Source: CAXSBA01 sp965277105 (GTDB lineage Bacteria > Spirochaetota > UBA12135 > COTS27 > CAXSBA01). From it: a DNA stretch of 64,000 nt. This document shows positions 17,578 through 26,026 of the stretch, piece after piece. Below the pieces are notes generated by a model. The model saw nothing but the letters and a program-made list of their open reading frames with translations, was not told the origin of the DNA and did no database searches. Made by a program: the position numbers and the translations under genes. Position 1 is the first letter of the stretch. Every line of letters starts with the position of its first letter. The stretch spans positions 310,001-374,000 of the forward strand of contig OZ255710.1 in the NCBI GenBank assembly GCA_965277105.1, written 5' to 3'.

Positions 17578-19060
17578 AGCAAAAGCTACTTAGTCTTTCT
17601 TTCCAATCCTCATAAATATTTTTTATTTCATTATTATCTTTTTGGGGATAAATAACTGCAACCCTATCATTTTGGTTAACGATTTTTTGAGAGTTATCAC
17701 TGAGAAAATTTTCTAGCTCGTTGTATTTAGATGCCTTGGCTGCTCCTAGGGCTCCCGTGGTGTTGTAGATTTCAATGCTAATGTTATTCAAATTAGCCAA
17801 GGTTTCGGCAAAAACTTTAGCTAGGAAAAGGTTATCATTACCAGTTTTAATGGTGTTTAATTTTACTCCGTCTTTAGAAATAATCTCCATGCCAAAAGCA
17901 AAAGCAAAAGCAATTCCTTCTAAGGTAGCTCGGTAAAAATGAGTAGCTTGGTGTTGGTTAAATTGAGCATTGATTATCTGGGCTCCCACGTCTTGGTTGT
18001 CGAGCATTCTTTCAGCCCCATTACCAAAAGGAAAACAGCGTAACCCGTTAGAGCCGGCATCTATTTTTTCAGCCATGGTTGCTATTTTTTCATAGTTGTT
18101 TTCTCCGGTTAACTGTCCGGCCCACCGAAATGCACTCCCGGCTCCATTGATATTGAGTAGTTTTCCTAGTCTAATATTTTTAGGAGAATAATTAATATGA
18201 GCAAAGTGATTGATTTTAGTATGTTCCTTAGTTTTTTTTGATTCGGTTATTGCATAAATTACTCCCGAAGTTCCTCCAGTAGCGGCTACTTCACCGGGCT
18301 CTAATACGCCTAGTGCTAAAGCGTTATTAGGTTGGTCCCCTGCTTTATAATGAATAGGAGTGTTTGAGGCGAGACCAGTTGCCTGAGCCCCTTTCCGGTT
18401 AACCTTTCCGTGGAAGGAAAAAGAATTTTTTACCGGGGGAAAAAAAGCCTGAGAGAAATTAAATTCTTTTAGTAAACTTTTAGCAATTTCATTTTTTTTA
18501 AAGTCCCAAAAAATTCCTTCGCTAAGCCCAGATATGGTTGTTGTTACTTCTCCGCTAAGCTTAAAAGCGATGTAATCACCTGGTAGCATTATTTTATCAA
18601 TACGCTCGTAAATTGCTGGCTCATTGACTTGTACCCATTTGAGTTTAGCAGCTGTAAAATTAGCCGGGGAATTTAAAAGCTCTTGAATGCATTTTCCCTC
18701 ACCAATGCTTTTAAAAGCAGCTTCTCCAATTTTCACTGCTCGACTGTCGCACCAAATGATAGAAGGCCTAAGAAGCTCTCCTTGCTCGTCTATTAACACT
18801 AAACCATGCATTTGATAAGCAATACCAATACTGATAATTTTTTGTGGATCAATCTTAGTTTTTTTAAGGATTTTTTTAGTGCCTAGACAAACATATTGCC
18901 ACCATTCATTGGGGTTTTGTTCAGCCCAACCTTCTTGTTTTGCTTGGATAATTATCTCTTTTTGAGGTTCTTTTACTAAAGCAATTGTTTTACAAGAATC
19001 CGCTTCAATTAAAGCTGTTTTGATAAACGAACTTCCAATATCATAGCCTAGCCTATACAT
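17576..19060 (-). CDS. xylB: xylulokinase, FGGY family
   Basis: Phosphorylates D-xylulose for the pentose phosphate pathway. The protein begins YRLGYDIGSSFIKTALIE (phosphate-binding DxG). It has IGIAYQMHGLVLIDEQGELLRPSIIWCDSRA (the sugar-binding part of xylulokinases), GDQPNNALALGVLEPGEVAATGGTSG and NGAERMLDNQDVGAQ. ATG at 19060 is preferred (MYRLGYD); a TTG at 19072 would add four residues. TATAAT boxes at 19082-19092 on the minus strand are close upstream. No xylose isomerase or transporter is adjacent; the Frc importer elsewhere in the window could feed it. Confidence 0.9.
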   Translation of the reverse strand: MYRLGYDIGSSFIKTALIEADSCKTIALVKEPQKEIIIQAKQEGWAEQNPNEWWQYVCLGTKKILKKTKIDPQKIISIGIAYQMHGLVLIDEQGELLRPSIIWCDSRAVKIGEAAFKSIGEGKCIQELLNSPANFTAAKLKWVQVNEPAIYERIDKIMLPGDYIAFKLSGEVTTTISGLSEGIFWDFKKNEIAKSLLKEFNFSQAFFPPVKNSFSFHGKVNRKGAQATGLASNTPIHYKAGDQPNNALALGVLEPGEVAATGGTSGVIYAITESKKTKEHTKINHFAHINYSPKNIRLGKLLNINGAGSAFRWAGQLTGENNYEKIATMAEKIDAGSNGLRCFPFGNGAERMLDNQDVGAQIINAQFNQHQATHFYRATLEGIAFAFAFGMEIISKDGVKLNTIKTGNDNLFLAKVFAETLANLNNISIEIYNTTGALGAAKASKYNELENFLSDNSQKIVNQNDRVAVIYPQKDNNEIKNIYEDWKERLSSFC

Positions 19061-19150
19061 AGTATTTTTCAATAGGTTTAAATTATATTATAATGATAAA
19101 GTAAAGTTATTCTTTAAAATTTTTAGTTTAAAAATAAAACAATTAAGAAA

Positions 19151-19657
19151 ATGCAGTTAACTCAAAATAATCAAGATGAAAATTTTAGAAAAAAAATAAT
19201 TCAAACTTTTTTGAGGAATGTTATCGTTGCATTAGAAAATAAATTGACGAACAAGAAAAATTGGGAAGTATTGGTTGAAGTAGGATTACTAAATGGCAAG
19301 GCCTGGTCTTTGTTATCTATAAAACAGGATAAAGAATCTAAATTAGGATTTGGTTTTGAGTTTCAAAAAAATAATTTTCAAGATCCAATTTTTGGTATTG
19401 TTCGTCTTGATGAAGCCGTTGATTTAGCTAAGCTTAGATTAAATTATCAAAACGAAATGGCAAAAAATGGATTTATTTCTAATAATTGGTGGCTCGCTCG
19501 AAAAGATTACTGCAGTGGAGATATATTAAAAAAAATTATTAGCGACGGAGATAAGGCGGTGGATAATTTCGTGGATACTTTTATGGAAGTTTTTGATAAA
19601 TATCAAGATATTGTGATTAAATGCAATGAAGAATTAAGTAAAAAAAATAAAAGCTAA
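19151..19657 (+). CDS. hypothetical protein (168 aa)
   Basis: A soluble, mixed alpha/beta-looking protein with no signal or membrane segment. Visible features are a basic N-terminal helix (RKKIIQTFLRNVIVALENK), a Trp-containing middle (AWSLLSIKQD, SNNWWLARKDYC) and an acidic C-terminal helix with a Lys-rich end. I do not recognise the family. The pattern is loosely like PD-(D/E)XK-type hypothetical proteins found next to restriction or phage genes, but I cannot support that. It is divergent from xylB and convergent with the DHH gene. Confidence 0.65.
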   Translation: MQLTQNNQDENFRKKIIQTFLRNVIVALENKLTNKKNWEVLVEVGLLNGKAWSLLSIKQDKESKLGFGFEFQKNNFQDPIFGIVRLDEAVDLAKLRLNYQNEMAKNGFISNNWWLARKDYCSGDILKKIISDGDKAVDNFVDTFMEVFDKYQDIVIKCNEELSKKNKS

Positions 19658-19663
19658 AATTTC

Positions 19664-20530
19664 CTAAAACTCCGGAAAATCAAAATCAATACGAAATCCG
19701 GCGGCGTTTTTATGCCCACCACCGTTGAAATTTTCAGCGTACTTAGCGCAGTCAAATTGCCCGTTGCTTCTAATGCTACCTTTTTTAGAGTTTAAATTAA
19801 TCAAGATAGCATAGGCCAGGTTATACTTGATAATGGCTAAGTTTAATAAATCCGAGCTATTGGCATCGCCAAAAATAACCCCATAAGGTAGTTTGTTTTC
19901 GTCTTCTTTAAGGTTTATTCGGTTTAATAAAATTTCGTTTTTTTTATCTTCTTTTCTTTTCTCTACATTTAGTAAGAAATTTTCTTTTTCATCGAAAACA
20001 ACACTAGGGTTAGTAAAAAATCTAGCAACAAATTCAGCGTCCCCTAAAGATTGGTGGAGTTTAGCTAAAAGGACTCCTTCTTTGGTTTGGTTTAACCATA
20101 AATCTCGGTCATTAATAGCTATAACAAACTCGCGATACTTTTCTAGCTCTGGGTGGTCAGGAAGCATAGCTTCAAAAAAGATTAAAGATGCTGATTTTTC
20201 TAAATCAAAGATAATTTTGCTTTTAACTGAGTCAGAAAACTTAAAGCTCGCTAGCCAATCATTAGTCTCATGATGATCGTAAATTTCTATATTAATATTT
20301 TTCTTTTTCAACTTTTCTGCTGAAACATTTAAAAATGCTTTATCGCAGCAAATGTCAATCAACAAGATAGAGCTATTTTCAGGAACCCGATGAACTAGTT
20401 TTTCATAAAAATTATTTAAATTATTGTGAGCTAAATGATAAATCTTAATATCGGGAAAGGCTTTTTTGGCAAGCACAGCAGAAGCGCAGCCATCAGGACA
20501 ATTTTTATGAACAATCGCGAACTTAGACAA
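19664..20530 (-). CDS. DHH/DHHA1 family phosphoesterase
   Basis: A 288-residue member of the DHH superfamily, which cleaves small nucleic acid or cyclic dinucleotide products with two metals. The motifs are HKNCPDGCASA (motif I), LLIDICCDK (motif II), IYDHHETND (the DHH motif) and the DHHA1 glycine-rich end FNGGGHKNAAGF. It resembles oligoribonuclease-like NrnA-type and other small DHH proteins. The substrate cannot be fixed. The start is TTG at 20530. It sits 13 nt after the transglutaminase-like gene in a three-gene operon. Confidence 0.85.
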   Translation of the reverse strand: MSKFAIVHKNCPDGCASAVLAKKAFPDIKIYHLAHNNLNNFYEKLVHRVPENSSILLIDICCDKAFLNVSAEKLKKKNINIEIYDHHETNDWLASFKFSDSVKSKIIFDLEKSASLIFFEAMLPDHPELEKYREFVIAINDRDLWLNQTKEGVLLAKLHQSLGDAEFVARFFTNPSVVFDEKENFLLNVEKRKEDKKNEILLNRINLKEDENKLPYGVIFGDANSSDLLNLAIIKYNLAYAILINLNSKKGSIRSNGQFDCAKYAENFNGGGHKNAAGFRIDFDFPEF

Positions 20531-20543
20531 TATTAAAAATAAC

Positions 20544-21947
20544 CTACTTTAAAGCTAGCCTTTTAGAAAAAGACGAATTAAAATAGTCAATCACAATACT
20601 AGGGTAAAGGTAGCCTTCCCATTTTAATCGAATGGGGTGGTCTGGACTCCAATCAATAAAATAGGCCATACTTTCGTTATGAGATTGGCATAGAGGAATA
20701 GCGTTTAATGTGCTTGAGGTAGTAATCCAGCCTTCTTCTGGTAGATAAATTTCCGTGAAAATATGATAAAGCCTAGTAGAGCTGCGAGCAGCAATGCCTA
20801 GTTCTCTAAGAAGGGCAATTTCCAAAGAAGTTCTTTCCGGACAAGCTCCTATTTTTTTCTCTCCAAGCTCTTCAGCGGTCATATACATATCTTTTATGTT
20901 ATTATAAGTAAGGTTACCGTTAAAAAAAAGATCCCTTTTTTTCCAATCATAGCGGATGTCTTTATTTAAAATTCTAGTGATTTGCTTCCATATTCCAGCC
21001 AAATCTTGGCTTTTGTCAATTTCTTTAATAATATTATTAATATAATTAGAAGGAACAACTTTTTCCGAGTAACGAGTAAAAACTTCATAAAGCGTGGCAT
21101 TTTTTTCTTGCATAATACTTTGATATTCTTGCAGGTGGATGTTTTCCCCTTTAAGATAAATGCTATGATTAAGGGTTTCTGATAGAGAGACCAAATATTC
21201 TATTTCACTTAAAAAAGTTATTTTTTCTTGGGGAGAAATGGCGGTGGTAATAACTCCATTATTTTCATTTACTTCTTTATTAATTGTCCTAGCTTCTTCG
21301 GTAAAGCGACTAAAAATATTTAAAGCTTCTTTCCCCCGGTGAGAAAAAGGGGCACTAATTCTAAAGGTGATTTCATCATTAGGCTCGTTTGCTTTAATGC
21401 CTAGTTTGTAAAGTCCTTTAGCAGTGTAATTTTCTAAAATAAATCCATTAACAATTTTAGAATAACGAAAACTATTTTTTAGTTTACTAAAAGACGTATA
21501 GAAAATACCGATTTTTTTATCTAAATATTTTTCATCTTTTAGTTTAAATATTTTAGAGAATCCTAACCTTTCTAATTTATAAAGGATTTGATAATCAATG
21601 TCTTGAGAAAATTCTAATAAAATGTAGACCTTTATTTGTGGGTAGAGACTAAGGTTTTTAGATAATTCACTGTCCTTGAAAGCATCGTCGTAGAAATTAA
21701 CGACCTTTAAATTATTATCGATTTTTTGTAACGCTTCTATATAAGAGTAAGGGTTAGCCGGAATTACTTTTTCTTCTACTTTTAAATCAATAATCTGATT
21801 TTCTAAGTAAAAGTTGGAATCATTGGTTTTAAGATTTTCTGTGAGGGGAGTAGGTTTTTCTGCAATAGTTAAGTCAATAACTAAAAATAATAAAACACCA
21901 ATAAAAATCGTTTGAATGACTAAACTAATTCTTAGGAAGTATTTCAT
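20544..21947 (-). CDS. membrane-anchored transglutaminase-like protein
   Basis: The protein has an N-terminal membrane anchor (about residues 7-27), a long extracytoplasmic middle of unknown fold and a C-terminal transglutaminase-like core. There GACPERTSLEIALLRELGIAARSSTRLYHIFTEIYL provides the nucleophilic Cys369 and probable His395. The usual Asp after the W (WxxxD) is not obvious: the sequence is GWITTSSTLN, so catalysis may be altered. The start ATG overlaps the stop of the GNAT gene (ATGA). The domain order suggests a periplasmic peptidase or cross-linking role, but no substrate can be named. Confidence 0.75.
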   Translation of the reverse strand: MKYFLRISLVIQTIFIGVLLFLVIDLTIAEKPTPLTENLKTNDSNFYLENQIIDLKVEEKVIPANPYSYIEALQKIDNNLKVVNFYDDAFKDSELSKNLSLYPQIKVYILLEFSQDIDYQILYKLERLGFSKIFKLKDEKYLDKKIGIFYTSFSKLKNSFRYSKIVNGFILENYTAKGLYKLGIKANEPNDEITFRISAPFSHRGKEALNIFSRFTEEARTINKEVNENNGVITTAISPQEKITFLSEIEYLVSLSETLNHSIYLKGENIHLQEYQSIMQEKNATLYEVFTRYSEKVVPSNYINNIIKEIDKSQDLAGIWKQITRILNKDIRYDWKKRDLFFNGNLTYNNIKDMYMTAEELGEKKIGACPERTSLEIALLRELGIAARSSTRLYHIFTEIYLPEEGWITTSSTLNAIPLCQSHNESMAYFIDWSPDHPIRLKWEGYLYPSIVIDYFNSSFSKRLALK

Positions 21948-22864
21948 TTTTTTTGGTAATGGAGGATTAAACTTTCAGAAGTTTTGCAGAAGTTCATTTT
22001 GGTTAGTAAATTGATAGCTTGATAATTATTAGCCATCGTTTTTACACTAATCACTTCGCTTTTAAATTTCTCTTTTAAGGTTTTTAGAGCAAACTCACTT
22101 AGAAGGTAACCAATGCCTTCTTTTTGATACCTTTTATCGACCGTAATATAATCCAAACTAGCGTAATTAACTTTCATCGCTTGAGAAAGTTTTTGGTTAA
22201 TAATAAAGGAAATAAATCCTTTGATTTTATCGTTTTTCTTATAAACAAAAATTTCGTGATTTTTCTTTTCGTAGCTATTCTCAATAACCTTATTGTAAAG
22301 GTCTTTAATTTGAACACTTTTGAAAAAGCTATCGAAAAGGTACCTTTTATAGTTGTGGTTATTACTGGCTATTTTTTGCAGAAATAGTAAATCTTTTTTG
22401 GTTGCTTTTTTGATATGGTTAAATTCCTTATTCTCGCTTATGATTTTCTTCTGCAGTTTATTAAGGGTATAAATTGACTCCGAGCATACATAATAAAACC
22501 CTTTTTTTAAAAGGGCATTAATGGCGGGATTGTTATCAACTGGTTGACGATTAATTAAAAATTCAAAATTGTCTTGGTATTTGTTAAAGAGATTGTTGAT
22601 TAAATTTTCATAAGTTTTTTGTTGATTTTTTTCAACTACTAAGTCTTTTAAAAAGAAAACATTTCTTTTGCAAATATTACTCAGGGCGTCAAATTTTTGT
22701 AGGGAGGCTAGTCCTAGAACTTTATTTTTTTCTTTGTATAAATAAGTTATTTTATTTTCTTTAAAATTTTTAGCAAAGTTTTTGGCTAATCTTTTTTTGT
22801 CAATTTTTTGCTTTTCTAGTTGATATTCTTTGAAAGAATATTGCATAAATAATCGAGTAATCAT
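21944..22864 (-). CDS. GNAT-family acetyltransferase, possible double domain
   Basis: A 306-residue protein with a clear C-terminal GNAT domain: KGFISFIIN, then DYITVDKRYQKEGIGYLLSEFALK (acetyl-CoA binding) and NYQAINLLTKMNF. The N-terminal half has a weaker repeat of the same pattern (KVLGLASLQ, VVEKNQQKTYENLI, NPAINALLKKGFYYV), so it may be a tandem GNAT with a degenerate first copy. AGGAGAG precedes the ATG. It heads the operon with the transglutaminase-like and DHH genes. The acceptor substrate is unknown. Confidence 0.8.
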   Translation of the reverse strand: MITRLFMQYSFKEYQLEKQKIDKKRLAKNFAKNFKENKITYLYKEKNKVLGLASLQKFDALSNICKRNVFFLKDLVVEKNQQKTYENLINNLFNKYQDNFEFLINRQPVDNNPAINALLKKGFYYVCSESIYTLNKLQKKIISENKEFNHIKKATKKDLLFLQKIASNNHNYKRYLFDSFFKSVQIKDLYNKVIENSYEKKNHEIFVYKKNDKIKGFISFIINQKLSQAMKVNYASLDYITVDKRYQKEGIGYLLSEFALKTLKEKFKSEVISVKTMANNYQAINLLTKMNFCKTSESLILHYQKK

Positions 22865-22927
22865 TTTTTCTTCTCTCCTAGTCCTCTATTTATTAATTCG
22901 GTTTTCCTTTTTTAAATTATAATGGGA

Positions 22928-24115
22928 TTATGGAAAAGCATTAATCATCAAATCAATGGCCACGTCTTCATTGTAGTTTATCTCTGAAACTTCAAAGCCA
23001 AATAAGCGAGCAAAGTCTTTTTTATAACCAGCAAAGTCAGTTATAGTATTAAGGTTTTCATTATTTACTTGGTTCCAAATGTCAAGAACTTCTTCTTGCA
23101 CATCTTTTTGCATTTCATAGTCATCTAGGAAAATGGTGTTGTTTTGTATTTGATGATTTTTTAGTTTTTCGTTAAAAAGTCTCCCTATTTGCTCTATGCA
23201 TCCTTCGTGAAGATTTTTCTCTTTCATAACCTTATAAAGGATAGCTAAATAGAGTGGGAGAATCGGAATAGCCGCTGCTGCCTGGGTAACTAATGCCTTG
23301 TTAACCGAGATAAGGGCTTTCCCGTTTAGCGTCTTTAAGGTTTCATTTATTCCATCGCAACTTTTTTCTAAATCAACTTTCGCTTGCCCAATAGTGCCAC
23401 TACGATAAATCGCTTGAGTTATTCGGGGGCCAATGTAAGAGAAGGCTATCGTAAGAAAATTATTTTCTAGTAAATCTCGTTCTTTTAAATAATCAATCCA
23501 TAATTTCCAATCTTCTCCTCCCATGACTTTAATCGTATTAGCAATTTCTTCCGCACTAGCTGGCGGGATAGTAGTTTCTGCTATATTCCCACTTTGTAGG
23601 TCAATGGACTTGGAGGTGAGAGAAGCGCCAATGGGTTTTATAACGGATTTATAGGTATTATCACTATTAGGATCTTTCCTTTGTGGGGCTGCTAAACTAT
23701 AAATTAACAAATCAATTTTACCCATTTTTTCTTGAATAAAATTAGCGGTTTGCTCTTTGATTTCGTTGGAAAAAGCATCCCCTAAAATGCTTTGATGAAT
23801 CGTCGTAGGTTTGGCTTGATTGATAATTTTTTCAAAGGCATAGGTATTGTACCAACCAGCGGAGGCGGGTTTATTTACTCGATAAGGTTTTTCAAAAGAG
23901 ACATTTAACGTGTTCGCATCCCCTAAATAAGCTGCTGTGATCCGAGAGGCTAGTCCATATCCCGTAGAGCCACCGATTATTAGGACATTTTTATAGGGTT
24001 GGCTACTGTTAGTTTGCTTTTGAATATAGGCGATTTGCTCTTGAACGTTTTTTTCGCATCCTTGAGGATGGGCGGTAGTGCAGATAAATCCTCTAATTTT
24101 AGGCTCAATAATCAT
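22928..24115 (-). CDS. fabV: trans-2-enoyl-CoA/enoyl-ACP reductase FabV
   Basis: Last reductive step of fatty-acid elongation. The 395-residue protein matches FabV, the large SDR-type enoyl reductase: GFICTTAHPQGCEKNV at the start, the NADH site IGGSTGYGLASRI and DLLIYSLAAPQR. The catalytic Tyr-X8-Lys appears as IYRSGTIGQAK. FabV is found in Spirochaetes, gamma-proteobacteria and others and is known for resistance to triclosan. TATAAT at 24144-24149 on the minus strand is a likely -10, giving a leader of about 20 nt. Confidence 0.95.
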   Translation of the reverse strand: MIIEPKIRGFICTTAHPQGCEKNVQEQIAYIQKQTNSSQPYKNVLIIGGSTGYGLASRITAAYLGDANTLNVSFEKPYRVNKPASAGWYNTYAFEKIINQAKPTTIHQSILGDAFSNEIKEQTANFIQEKMGKIDLLIYSLAAPQRKDPNSDNTYKSVIKPIGASLTSKSIDLQSGNIAETTIPPASAEEIANTIKVMGGEDWKLWIDYLKERDLLENNFLTIAFSYIGPRITQAIYRSGTIGQAKVDLEKSCDGINETLKTLNGKALISVNKALVTQAAAAIPILPLYLAILYKVMKEKNLHEGCIEQIGRLFNEKLKNHQIQNNTIFLDDYEMQKDVQEEVLDIWNQVNNENLNTITDFAGYKKDFARLFGFEVSEINYNEDVAIDLMINAFP

Positions 24116-24285
24116 AAATTATACTATTTTCAAACTAAAATATATTATATCATTAAAAAAAATAATAATAATTGGTTTTTATTATACGGCTTTTTGTTTT
24201 ACTGTGGTCTTTGTATTTCTTTTTTTCTTGAAAAAGTCTAATTTTATCTCCAATATTGAGTATAATTATTTATTATTATAAAGTT

Positions 24286-25215
24286 ATGGATAAAAATTCC
24301 CTAAAAAATTTCCTTAAAAAAAATTCCTTTTTCTTTTTTTTGAGCATTGCTGCCTTGGGTATTTTCGATACCCTTTATCTCCTTTATAATGAACTACTTC
24401 ACGCTGGTGAGTGTCAGGTTTTAGGTGGGAATTGCGGGGAAGTTTTAAGTAGCACTTATAGTCGGTGGTTAGGTCTCCCGCTTTCAGTTTGGGGGCTTAT
24501 TGGATACATTAGTTTTTTAGAATTAGCTTTTAAAGCCCGTTATCGAAATAGGAATTATTTCCTAATCTTTTTTCTACTTAGTTTAGGGGGAACGACTTTT
24601 TCTTGGTATTTGTTTTACCTGCAGGCAGTGGTAATTGAGGCGTGGTGTCCTTTATGTTTGGTTTCCTTTGGGCTTAATAATGCCATTTTTATCTTACTTA
24701 TCATTCTCCATTTCATTTATGGGAAAGAAGAAAAAGCAGTGGGCGATAAAAAAGTTTTTTTCTCTTCTTTAAAAATGTTACTGCGTAATGTTGTGGTTAT
24801 TGTCTTGCTGTTTAAATTAACCGAAGATTACTTAGCTAGTAGTAATACCTCAGAAAATAATCAAGGGAATTTCGAAACTTTAATAGGCATTATCGATGAA
24901 AAATACATTACCACTAGTGATGTTGATCCGCTTATCGAAAAGTATATCGTGATAGAAAAACAAACTATTGCAGAAAAAAGAAAAAAAGCATTGCAGTTTA
25001 TTTTAGTGGAGCAGGCAGCCGAAAGAGAAAACCTTTCTTTAGTTAATTATTTAATAAAAGAAGGGGTTATCGATAAGAGAGAAAAGGGAAAGGAAGAAAA
25101 AGCATTAAAAGAGCTGATAAAAGACTACTACACAACTAAGCAGGGGAATAAGGAATTAGAAAATTTAATTGCTAAATTAAAGCAATTTTTTTTTTACCGA
25201 GAAGTTATAGAGTGA
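24286..25215 (+). CDS. VKOR-domain membrane protein with SurA-N-like tail
   Basis: Vitamin K epoxide reductase-like quinone-linked oxidase that helps make disulfides outside the inner membrane. The start is ATG at 24286 (MDKNSLKN). About four to five membrane helices (15-35, 62-82, 90-112, 116-145, 165-180) hold the VKOR residues Cys43, Cys50 and the active CPLC (Cys121-Cys124). The C-terminal part (about 190-310) is soluble and begins IGIIDEKYITTSDVDPLIEKY. It resembles the SurA-N-like spacer seen between VKOR and a DsbA-type thioredoxin in fusions, but no thioredoxin CxxC follows. The partner oxidase must be separate. Confidence 0.82.
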   Translation: MDKNSLKNFLKKNSFFFFLSIAALGIFDTLYLLYNELLHAGECQVLGGNCGEVLSSTYSRWLGLPLSVWGLIGYISFLELAFKARYRNRNYFLIFFLLSLGGTTFSWYLFYLQAVVIEAWCPLCLVSFGLNNAIFILLIILHFIYGKEEKAVGDKKVFFSSLKMLLRNVVVIVLLFKLTEDYLASSNTSENNQGNFETLIGIIDEKYITTSDVDPLIEKYIVIEKQTIAEKRKKALQFILVEQAAERENLSLVNYLIKEGVIDKREKGKEEKALKELIKDYYTTKQGNKELENLIAKLKQFFFYREVIE

Positions 25216-25234
25216 TCTCTGATTAAAAACTTAA

Positions 25235-25786
25235 TTAAAAAGTAGGAGCAGCGGAAATGACTTGAATCTCAGGATCGTATTCGTCTTGGAGTATGCTTTC
25301 AATGGCCATTAAAGTCCCAGAGGTTGCCGTAGGGCAAGTGGTGCAGGCTCCTTCGTAGGAAACCGTGAGTATTTTATTTTTATAATCAACGATTTCCAAA
25401 TCACCTCCATCGCCCTGCAGACCGGGTCTAATGGTTTTATCGAGAATATCGTCAATTTTTTTTAATTCCCCGGTTAGATTTTTTGCTGGTTTGTTGGAAA
25501 CTATTTGGAAGTTAGGGTCGTGGTGATCCCCTTTTTGCCCTAAGTAGCGAGTAATTATTGGCTCTAAGTCATCCCAGGTGTATTCTTTTTTGATAGAAAC
25601 TGTTATAGAGTTTTCGAAAAAGTGGAGTTGCTCTACCCCTTCTATTTCAAATAGTCCTTTGGCTAGAGGAACCAAAAGGCATTCTTCTAAAGAGTTGATA
25701 GTAACTTTACTCGACAATACCATATCTTTTTCGGTAATGAATTTTAAAGCTGAAGGGTTAGGCGTTTCTTGGGCTAATACTCGCAT
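25235..25786 (-). CDS. nfu: Nfu-type iron-sulfur cluster carrier
   Basis: Carries Fe-S clusters to target proteins. The 183-residue protein has the Nfu-N domain (ETPNPSALKFI near residue 7, VEGVEQLHFF-like turn near 50-57) and the NifU-like C-terminal domain with GDGGDLEIVDY and CTTCP. The cluster ligands are Cys148 and Cys151. A full promoter is visible: TTGCTT, 17 nt, TATAAT, then only 6 nt before ATG. Convergent with the VKOR gene. Confidence 0.93.
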   Translation of the reverse strand: MRVLAQETPNPSALKFITEKDMVLSSKVTINSLEECLLVPLAKGLFEIEGVEQLHFFENSITVSIKKEYTWDDLEPIITRYLGQKGDHHDPNFQIVSNKPAKNLTGELKKIDDILDKTIRPGLQGDGGDLEIVDYKNKILTVSYEGACTTCPTATSGTLMAIESILQDEYDPEIQVISAAPTF

Positions 25787-25792
25787 AATTTT

Positions 25793-25821
25793 ATTATAAC
25801 GTAATTTTTAAAAGAAAGCAA
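25793..25821 (-). promoter_or_regulatory. nfu promoter positioned for a leaderless mRNA
   Basis: On the minus strand TTGCTT (25821-25816) is separated by 17 nt from TATAAT (25798-25793). Six bases later comes the ATG (25786). The expected transcription start therefore falls on or next to the start codon, and no ribosome binding site can be present in the leader. Confidence 0.55.
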
Positions 25822-26026
25822 ATTTTATCTATAATCAACGAAGTAATTTTTTCAATTAGTTTATTGGTAAAAGTAAAAAACTGCATGATTTCTTTTTTGA
25901 ATTATTGGAATATTAATAATTTTCTTACACTTAAATTATTCTTTTAGAAAAAAGTAATCGCTAGCAGCAGATTTTTTTTTTTATCTTTAATTTGTCTTGC
26001 TTTTATGATAAAATAAAATTTCGTTT

